In this document: positions 56,372 through 64,000 of the stretch, in pieces
How the letters are laid out: every line of letters starts with the position of its first letter
Position numbering within the stretch: position 1 is the stretch's first letter
DNA from: Cycas panzhihuaensis
Taxonomy: Eukaryota; Cycadophyta
Assembly (NCBI GenBank): GCA_023213395.1
Contig: CM041465.1
Coordinates: 178,505,741-178,569,740 of the forward strand
Direction: 5' to 3'
DNA: 64,000 bases
Program-made: the position numbers and the translations under genes
The notes under the pieces: generated by a model
Seen by the model: the letters and a program-made list of their open reading frames with translations, nothing else
Told to the model about the DNA's origin: nothing
The model's database searches: none

Positions 56372-57690
56372 ATGGAAAAAGCCACAGGAGTGGTCGATGA
56401 TTTTCCAGACACGGCACTACTTAGTGTAGAAGTAGTCCCAATAGAATGGTATGAGGGAATATCAGAATATTTGGCAATAGATGAACTACTGCTAGGGATT
56501 AATAGAATAGAACAAAGAAAATTTATACAAAAAGTTGAACCTTATCAATTAATCAAAGGAGAATTATATAAGTTAAGACCAGATGAGGTATTACAACATT
56601 GTGTGAAACCATATAAAATTGATTAAATCATGGCTCAAGCACACGAAGGAATAATAGGAGGCCATATGGGGAAAATGATAACATGGAGGAAGGTCTTAAT
56701 ATCAAGATTTTGGTGGCCATCAATATTTAAAGATGTGAAAAGATGGATACAAAAATGTGACTATTGTGAGAGAGTAGGAAAACCTAATTGATAGGATTTC
56801 TAACCACTTCATCCTATCCTACCTTTAGCACTATTTAAAAATGAGAACTTGACTTCATTGGACTAATCAAACTAGCCACTTGATATTCCCAAGCCTATTT
56901 TATCCTAGTAGCAACAGATTATATGACAAAATGGGTAGAAACATGATTACTTAAGAAAGTTGATTCAAAAAGAAAAATCTGATTCTTATACGAAGTGATT
57001 ATAATATGCTTCAAATGCCCATTAGAGATTATAAGTGAAAAAGGAGCTCATTTCTTAAATCATCCCATAGAAATACTAACATCAACCTTCATGATCAGTC
57101 ATTGTAAATCTACATCATATTACCCAAGAGCTAATGGACATGTAGAAAGTTCTAACAAAATCATAGAAAACTATTTGCAAAAAATCTAGGATATAGAAAT
57201 ATCAAATTGGTTTGAGAAGTTACCCTCAGTATTATGGGCATTTAGAACAACATATAAGAGATCAATAGATAAATACCATTTCAGTTAGTGTATAGGATTA
57301 AAGCCATCGTTCCAATCACATTCAAAATTCCAAGTTTGATGGTAGCTATGCAATGTCAATTAGATGACTTCCACTCCTTACCACAAAGGTTGAAGAGTTG
57401 ATACAACTAGAGGAAACAAGGCACATGGCCAAATGCTTGCAAGGAATAGAGAAGATATGACAAAAAACATGGCATAATCATTATCTATAAATGCCATAGT
57501 TTAAAGAAGATGATTAAGTACTACTATCTGATAACAAATTTAAAACACACCCGAGGAAATTGAAAATATGATGGTTAGGACCATACATTATTAAAAAGAT
57601 ATTTGAAAATGGTTTAGTACAACTCCGCGAGATTGATGGACACCTGTTACCAACTTGGGTGAATGGTAGCCGACTAAAACCCTATCTAAG
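56372..57690 (+). pseudogene. Integrase of gypsy copy 2 (broken)
   Basis: An open N-terminal part (56372-56626) is followed by AHEGIIGGHMGK and CDYCERVGKPN zinc blocks near 56640-56780, a LDFIGLIKLAT core start near 56850, ISEKGAHFLN near 57030 (Asp changed to Glu) and NGHVESSNKIIENYL near 57130. The C-terminal text (LKIWWLGPYIIKKIF, VNGSRLKPYLS) ends near 57690. No chromodomain. Confidence 0.83.
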
Positions 57691-57699
57691 TTAGAGTAT

Positions 57700-58520
57700 A
57701 TCAGCCTACTAGATGAATCAACCAATTGTACTATAATGCGTTACTTGAAGTTGAAGGCAAATCAAATTGCCCTGGTGTCAAAACATGATTCAGTTTGGTA
57801 TGTTAAAAAATACAAAAACAAAATTAAAAATAGAAAAAACAATCATAACTCATATCATACAAATAAGTAATATGAAAAAAATATAGAAGAAAAAAATATT
57901 ATCATGAGAAAAATCATGGAAAATAAATTAAAAAATAAAATTGGGAAAAGGTATCAGAAAAACCAAGTATGCAATGTACGTATATATCAAAATACACTAC
58001 ACATACCAAAAAAGTATGCTAGTAGGTACACAAGGATAACAATAATGTAAAGATAATCAAAATATACTATACATACCAAAAAGGTATACCATTGTGTACG
58101 CATGGAACAAAATATCAAAAAGAGGGAAGCATATTATACATACCTGCAAGTATTCCCACACAGTATATAGGACAAAAGATATGAGAAGGCATCCAACATT
58201 CGAGTCTAGCATCATTCCAATGAAGACCAAGCTTTCAAAGAAGAAAAGGGATATAAATTTGAGTCCAAAAATCAAGCAATCTAACAAGGAACATTATCTG
58301 TTCCTAAAATGGTATGCACATAGGGTTCCATACCTATTTTTCTTCTTGTTAGTACTTGCCTTGCTTCTTGTTTTCCACATAGTGTCTAACATGAAGATGA
58401 CATAGTGCTAGGAGACATTCTTACTTAAACTAAGGAAAGAATTTAAAAGATTACCTACTCCATTCAAAGCCAAAGTGAAACAAGTAGGCTTGGGGGAGTA
58501 TATATACCCAAGCCCTCTCT
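57700..58520 (+). repeat. GTACC/GGTAC-rich spacer of gypsy copy 2
   Basis: The spacer between integrase and extra ORF. Its middle repeats ACTACACATACCAAAAAAGT and ACTATACATACCAAAAAGGT (near 58001 and 58067) with GTATAC and GTACGC arms, a decayed form of the hairpin array in copy 1. The rest is A-rich. No conserved reading frame. Confidence 0.65.
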
Positions 58521-58529
58521 ATTGGGACT

Positions 58530-59450
58530 AGGAGTTGATGTAACACATATTGATGGAATTAAGGAAGGATTTAAAGAAAATTGAACTCAATGCAAAAACC
58601 ATTCACATAATCGTAGGACATCACAAAAAGGTCAAAAGTGGACCAAGAAACTTGGATAAAGGAATTTTACCAAGAGAACACCCAAATATTGTCAAGTGGT
58701 ATTCAAGTGGCAGATATTAAGGACATAAGACTCTGGTGGATAGCAAAAGTCATAAATACACGATTCCTGTCCAAAAGAAAACACACATACATTCTAGGAG
58801 GAATGATGTCAATATTACCAAGGGTTCAGGATGGAACACAACTGAATTGGTCTAAAATTTTGGCAATAAATATGGTATAATAAATAAAAGAAGTGAAGAC
58901 ACATTTTTTCAGACACCCTTTCCTATTATTTGTAATTTTGGTCTATCAATGTCCAGGAATGCAACCTCTCTAACTACCCATTCGCCCACATGATCTATTG
59001 ATGAAACATTGGTTAAATGTATTATTAGAAAATACTCAAGATATGGAAATAAAAACATAAGTGAAAAAGGAAATGCCAAAAATTTTAAAGTGGTTACAGT
59101 AAACTCTAGGCACTTCTATCCCACATCATACCAAACAAGCAATATGAAGAAGTTCCAAGAGAAGATAGGATGAAGAGGAACCAAAAGAAGAAGTTGAAGG
59201 AGAACCTTCACTTGAAGAATGGACTGAATTTCCTTCCATGATGGAGATAGGGGAAACATTATCCTAGCTAGCTTAGACAAAGGGGAAAACACAAGAAATA
59301 ATTTGCATGATCAAGGAAATATTAGCAAAATATAAGGTAGAGACAGTTACCTTACAGGAGGAAATCAAGGAAAAAGATGCTATTATTACAACCCTTACCC
59401 AAATAAATGAAGAAATTTTGGCAACACAAAACTTACTAACAGATTAAAGG
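58530..59450 (+). pseudogene. Extra ORF of gypsy copy 2 (broken)
   Basis: Open 58638-58880 shows TWIKEFYQENTQILSSGIQV, ADIKDIRLWWIAKVINTRFL and KHTYILGGMMSIL, matching copy 1. After stops come LKWLQ, RSSKRR, PSLEEWTEFPSMMEIGE and the coiled-coil end KEKDAIITTLTQINEEILAT near 59365-59420. Same product as 12540-13585. Confidence 0.72.
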
Positions 59451-59555
59451 TAGCAGGAGCAGCCTTGGGATAGAGTGAGGGAGAAGGATACCTAATTTGT
59501 TTTGAAAATTTTAATGAGCAAAGATACTTAACTCTTTTTGTTGACCCTGAATAGA

Positions 59556-60450
59556 TGTTAGGGTTTATTTTGGCACATAAACCATGGGAAAACTAGAATG
59601 CAAGTACAGACTGTACAGATGTATGCACAGTAGAAGAAATTAGAATTAGTGTAGATTGGGTATGTAATATAGGAGGCATACATTTTTTAGTATGCAATAT
59701 AAGTGCATATCTTTTTTGGTACACTAGCAGACAAAATGTACTAAAATGGTACTCATGATAGAAAGGGACCTAAAGGGCACCTAAATCTAATGACATCAAC
59801 CAAATTAGAAGTACATATAGATGTATGGATGGAAAGGAAGCCATTAAGGATGATTAATCATATGATTAAGTGAAAGGGTGCATTAGTAATAAAAATGTAC
59901 AATTATAACTTGAGGTCATAATCATTTATTCAAAGGACACCAAAAGGAGGTGTTTAATGGTACCTTCCTCACCAATTCAACGACAAGAGTTGAACATTCA
60001 TTACATAAGACATTTTAAGAATGATAATACCAAGGGGGATGGTACAGTGATGTGATCCAATAAATACATTCCCTTGTGGAATGCATGTGATAGTATAGTA
60101 TGTATACGGTTGGAACATATATAGGATACATTCTAAAATTAAATGTATTGATCTTATTACTTCATAAAGTAAAAAGTTATATGGATATTTGTGTATTATG
60201 TGTGTTATAATGATTGTATAAGGAATATATAATGATTGGTGTACTACTGTGATGAATTAATAATGGTGATGTGCTGAATTAAGGATGAGTATATGATGAT
60301 TTATCCATGTAATACCGTGTGCATGGTAATTTTAATAATAATTAATAGAAACACAAGCATGTTGACTATATCTTAACTAACTAGACTACCAACTAGTGAT
60401 TCCTTGACAAGTGCTTATCTCACAAGTGTAGTGAGAATTTTAAGTCAACA
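59556..60450 (+). repeat. 3' LTR of gypsy copy 2
   Basis: 895 bp, TGTTAGGG...AAGTCAACA. It keeps the end block CTCACAAGTGTAGTGAGAAT lost from the 5' LTR. ACCCT follows. 60451-60640 beyond it shows nothing recognisable. Confidence 0.93.
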
Positions 60451-60639
60451 ACCCTCAAAACAAGGTTTCTAAGGCAGGCAACGAGTAGGTGCCAAGCATA
60501 GTTATCTATTCGTGGAATATAAGGACATTGATCATAGAACATAACATATAATAGACTCAAAATGTAAAAAAAAACTTGATATTGAGTAAGACTCAAATAA
60601 TAGAATTTTTTTTTCTAATAGAGAGAAGTACCATTATAT

Positions 60640-61196
60640 GGTCAGATGTTGTGTTCCTAAGATTTCCCCTAGTTTGGATGACTTCTATTTGAGCAGTATT
60701 AAGGAGAATAGTACATAGTTTTCCTGACTTCTATTTGAGCAATATTAAGGAGATTATTACCTAGTTTAGTTGGCTTCTATTTAAGTAGTATTAAGGAGAA
60801 TATCACCTAGTCTGATTGACTTCTAATTGAAGTATTTTGATCATTATAAATAGAAAGTTTTAGCTCCATCCCAAATCATATTTAGAGGTTTTTTTGGCTA
60901 TATATTTTTGGTTCTAAGGCTATAATTAGCTTGCCCATTTGTGGACTGTATTTTGGAGGGTTCCTCACCTCGAAGAGGAAAGCTTATTTTTTTAGGAAAG
61001 ACTAGTATTTTATTGTAATTTTGCTCTATTTTAGGTATTATTTAATAATAAAGATTATTATTTACTTCTATAGATTCTATAATTCCTGTTCCTTGTTCAT
61101 TTTCCTATTGAATAACATCTAGTTATTATGTTTTTGTAGATTATTACCTATATTTTTTAGGAGAATTGTTATATAATTAGAACTAGATCACTTCAA
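60640..61196 (+). repeat. 5' LTR of gypsy D
   Basis: The left edge is uncertain; TGTTGTGTTCC near 60648 is a candidate start. The right part (GGACTGTATTTTGGAGGGTT, CCTCGAAGAGGAAAGCTTAT) matches the nested small-element LTR in reverse. CATTATAAATAGA near 60842 is TATA-like. Confidence 0.7.
60678..60835 (+). repeat. 46-bp tandem repeat in the LTR of gypsy D
   Basis: GACTTCTATTTGAGCAGTAT-type units, each followed by TAAGGAG and a CCTAGT-like end, occur three times with a partial fourth, near 60679, 60729, 60770 and 60829. The related small-element LTR has fewer units. Confidence 0.85.
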
Positions 61197-61197
61197 G

Positions 61198-61213
61198 TGG
61201 TATTAGAGATTTG
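61198..61213 (+). other. Primer binding site of gypsy D
   Basis: TGGTATTAGAGATTTG lies directly after the LTR, a tRNA-Met-type site with a few changes. Confidence 0.75.
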
Positions 61214-61313
61214 TTTTGAAGGGAAAGAGAAAAGGTGAAAGTTCAAAAAGGTAAGAAAATTAAACTTGAGCATAAAGGCTTTAATTATCTTAATCCATGA
61301 GTTACTAGTAAAA

Positions 61314-62260
61314 ATGGATCAAGCAACACAAAATGTGTCAGGTGGAGAAATGGATAACAATAATGCATTAAGAATAGGTCAGATAGAGGCCTAGAATAAT
61401 AAAGAAAACCAAGGAAATAAGACCAAGTGATTCAATGGACAAGTTTATGAAAGGAGAACTCCCAACATAGATAATGAATAGAAAGGGGTAAGATTATCTT
61501 TGGAAAATTCAATCCAGAAGTATCCAAGAATTTCACAAATTAGATCTTACAAATAGAGAACTATTTCAGGGTCTATAACTCAATAGCTAAGGAAAAGATA
61601 GAAATAACATTCTTACACTTAAACATAAGGGTGTTAAGGTGGTACTATTGGTGGTAAAAGATAAACTTACTAATACAATAAACCTGGGAAAATCCAAGAG
61701 TAGAATTGGTAGAGAAATATAATGATTCTTGAAACACAGATTACTTTGCTGATTTAACACAATTATATCAACAATAAATAGTCCAAAAATACATAGAATA
61801 GTTCCAAACGCTATAATATATGGTCTAAAAAAATATATCGCAGGAATGTTTACTGGAGGCTTATATTAATTGATTGAAAAATTAGATTAAATTTAGAGTT
61901 AAAGTGATAGATCCACCACAACTCTAAGTAACAATTCAGATAGCAAGAAATGTGGAGGTAGAACTCAGAGATAATAGATCAACATATACAAGGAGATATA
62001 AGCCACTATCATATCAGACCCAGAATCCCAATTGGGCAGAAGATCCTCCATTAGCTATAAAAAAATAGGAGAAAGCATAGAAATAAGAAAAGAGGAGCAC
62101 ATAAGGAAAGGGATGTGCTTCAAGTGTGGAGGGAAATGGAATAAGGAATACTAGTGCCTGGCAAAGAAGATTTTCATCATCAATAATGAGGATGGAGAAA
62201 TACCAGAAGAAGTAAAGGTAGAAATAAAATAAGATAAAAGAATAGAAAGGGAAGAAGATA
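61314..62260 (+). pseudogene. Gag of gypsy D (broken)
   Basis: ATG at 61314 opens MDQATQNVSGGEMDNNNALR. Stops follow quickly and the capsid is barely readable. CFKCGGKWNKEY near 62117 is the knuckle with its last ligand displaced. An acidic tail EDGEIPEEVKVEIK leads to the protease. Confidence 0.7.
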
Positions 62261-62279
62261 AACTTCTAGAAGTGGATAT

Positions 62280-62670
62280 AGGGAATGTCCAAATATCATT
62301 GTAGGCCATTATGGGGCAACAAGTATCCCTGTAAATCCTAACGTTCTAAGGATAAATCAAGAGAACTTGAGTATGAATCTTGGTTGACAATGAGAGTATA
62401 CATAATTTTATAAACAAGGCATTAACAGAAAAACTAGGATTATAAGTGAAACCCCTTAATATATTCCACGTGTCAATAACAAATAGGAGAACAACACTAT
62501 GTGGAGGATATTATAAAGACACAACTCTCCAGATCAATAATTACAAGGTCACAACTTGTATGTTTGCCATGCCCATAGGTGGAAAGGACGTAATTCTAGG
62601 GATTCAATGGCTACAAACACTGGGGAACATCATCACCAACTATATGACAAGATTTGTGTGTTTCTGACAA
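62280..62670 (+). pseudogene. Protease of gypsy D
   Basis: VDNESIHNFINKALTEKLGL near 62378 stands for VDSGSTHNFI, so the DSG site is DNE. IFHVSITNRRTTLCGGYY and VILGIQWLQTLGNI near 62590 complete the pattern. Inactive by sequence. Confidence 0.78.
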
Positions 62671-64000
62671 AAAGGATGTAAATATCGACTGCAATCCCAG
62701 CCATACCTCCAATTCAGCTCATATCATCTCACAGGATGGAATAAATTCTAAAGAAGAATCTGTAAGAGTACATAATGTAATGTTACAAAGTAGAAATAGA
62801 AGACATTCTCCAAAAGATTCAGGAAATCTTATAAGAATATTAGAGAGTTTTTTTAAGAACCCCAAGGACTACCACCAAAAAAGGAATTGGAACACATAAT
62901 AGATCTTATCCCTAGAGCAATACTAGTCAATTTTCCTCCATATAGACATCCTTATCAACTCAAGAAGGAAATTAAAAAGATCACATAAAAACTATTACTC
63001 TAAGGTAGAGTGGAAAAAAGTACGAGTCCATTTACTTCTCCTGTGGTAGTTAATCCAAAGAAGGATAGATGTTGCATAATATGTGTGGATTACTATGGCT
63101 TGAATAAATTAACCATAAAGAATCAGTATCTTATCCCAAGGATCAAAGATTTGTTAGATGAGTTACATGGGGCCTGATATTTTTTAAAATCTTTGATGAT
63201 ATCCTAACCTATAGCAAAACATAGGAAGAACATTTAGAACATATAAAGATAGTTTTGCTCATACTTGAGAAAGCACAATTATTTGCAAATAAGAAAAAGT
63301 GTTCTTTTGAAAAAGAGGAATTAGAATATCTAGGCCATATTATCACAAGTGAAGGAATCAAAATTAATCTAAAAAAGATCTTGGTAATTATAAACTGGCC
63401 AACTCTGAAGAATGTCATAGGAGTAAGAAGTTTTTTGGATGCAGTAAGATTTTTAAGAAAGTTCTTAAAAGTGTATGCATATATAACATCGCCACTAACA
63501 GACCTGGCCAAAAAGGATGTATTCAGATGGAATACAGGAGAAGAAGGAGTATTCTAACAATTAAAATAGGTAATGATCATAGCTCCAGTATTGGTCTTAC
63601 TGGACTTCACTCAATCATTCACACTAGAATGTGATGCTTTAGGTTTTGGAATTAGAGTTGTTATATTACGAGAAATGCCTATAGCTTATAAAAGTTGAAA
63701 GTTAAATAATAGGGAAAAAACAAAACCAATATATAACAAAAAGATAGTGTCCATTATGCATGCAATACACCAATGGAGGTTGTATCTATTAGGGAGTAGA
63801 TTTATGGTCAAAATTGATCATGATAACATGAAGTATTTGTGAATCAAAAGCTGTTATCCAATGAACAACAAAAGTAGATCAGTAGCAGACCTTTAACTTC
63901 ACCATAAAATATAAAAAGGGGAAAGAAAACGTGATAGTAGATGCTTTATCTAGACTACCAGAGAAAGAAAAGATTGAGGTTTTAGCCAATTCAATAATAA
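62671..64000 (+). pseudogene. Reverse transcriptase and RNase H of gypsy D, RT core deleted
   Basis: RT N-terminus reads VNFPPYRHPYQLKKEIKKIT near 62930, SPFTSPVVVNPKKDRCCIIC near 63040 and LIPRIKDLLDELHGA near 63135. The next block is FDDILTYSKT near 63197, so the palm between them is missing. Connection (CSFEKEELEYLGHIITSEGI, AVRFLRKFLKVYAYITSPLT) and RNase H (FTLECDALGFGIR near 63625, IHQWRLYLLGSRFMV near 63770) follow to the window end with stops. Confidence 0.83.

Larger units (their letters stand above)
48175..60450 (+). mobile_element. Full-length Ty3/gypsy element (Tat/Athila-like), copy 2, degenerate
   Basis: LTRs at 48175-49076 and 59556-60450 match each other and, in reverse, those of copy 1 at 11.6-27.6 kb (shared TTAAGTCAACA end, GTGTAGTGA, GACAAGTG). 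The flanks ACCCA and ACCCT form a five-base duplication with one change. The 5' LTR end and primer site are deleted near 49076. The order gag, four knuckles, protease, linker, second gag-like domain, RT, RNase H, integrase, spacer, extra ORF is the same as in copy 1. Decay is much heavier. A copia fragment lies at 49380-51390. Confidence 0.92.
60640..64000 (+). mobile_element. Ty3/gypsy element D, 5' part, degenerate, runs off the window
   Basis: A 5' LTR ending near 61196 is followed by the primer site TGGTATTAGAGATTTG, then gag, protease, RT and RNase H in gypsy order. The gag knuckle (CFKCGGKWNKEY) and protease (STHNF-type) resemble the chromodomain element at 38900-47285. The LTR resembles that of the small element at 39026-41495. 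Stops are dense and RT has an internal deletion. Confidence 0.85.

Overview
The window is plant nuclear DNA, AT-rich and almost entirely layered LTR retrotransposons, with one recognisable host gene. Many old, stop-ridden elements persist side by side with younger nested ones. Together with the partial host gene, whose upstream exons may lie across a retroelement-filled intron, this suggests a seed plant with a very large, slowly purged genome. A gymnosperm is plausible, but that is inference and no single marker proves it.

Left part. 1-3090 is the 3' half of a decayed Ty1/copia element (+). 3.2-4.1 kb holds remnants of a second copia element, and 4.87-5.67 kb is a stray copia reverse transcriptase fragment. 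6524-7705 is the C-terminal half of a SNAPC3/SNAP50 (SRD2-type) snRNA-gene transcription factor, in three exons with good splice sites. 9.6-11.6 kb is the 5' LTR and start of an element whose body contains an alpha-tubulin fragment in two tandem copies.

Centre. 11576-27586 (-) is a complete Ty3/gypsy element of the Tat/Athila-like (non-chromodomain) kind. It is split by a complete, younger copia element (19877-25343, +, perfect GCAGA target duplication, LTRs differing at 5 of 372 positions). The gypsy element sits in the 3' LTR of an older copia element (-, 27.6-35.1 kb), which also carries a 4.2-kb non-autonomous element (28439-32602, AGAGT duplication). A further copia element (-, from 35111) has its gag cut by a chromodomain gypsy element (38900-47285, CCTTC duplication), whose LTR is in turn split by a 2.5-kb non-autonomous element (39026-41495, ACACC duplication).

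Right part. 48175-60450 (+) is a second, older copy of the 11.6-27.6 kb gypsy family in opposite orientation, with a 5'-truncated copia element (49380-51390) inside. From about 60640 to the end is the start of another gypsy element (+) with an internal RT deletion.

The most unusual content is the gypsy family present twice. Both copies show gag with four zinc knuckles, protease, a long linker, a SECOND gag-like domain, RT, RNase H, integrase, a GTACC/GGTAC-rich spacer (a clear hairpin array in one copy), and a further ORF ending in a predicted coiled coil before the 3' LTR. Conservation in two diverged copies argues that these extras belong to the family and are not accidents of one copy. Other notable points are unidentified coding-like sequence inside the 28.4-32.6 kb non-autonomous element, captured alpha-tubulin, and a GC-rich block in the leader of the young copia element.
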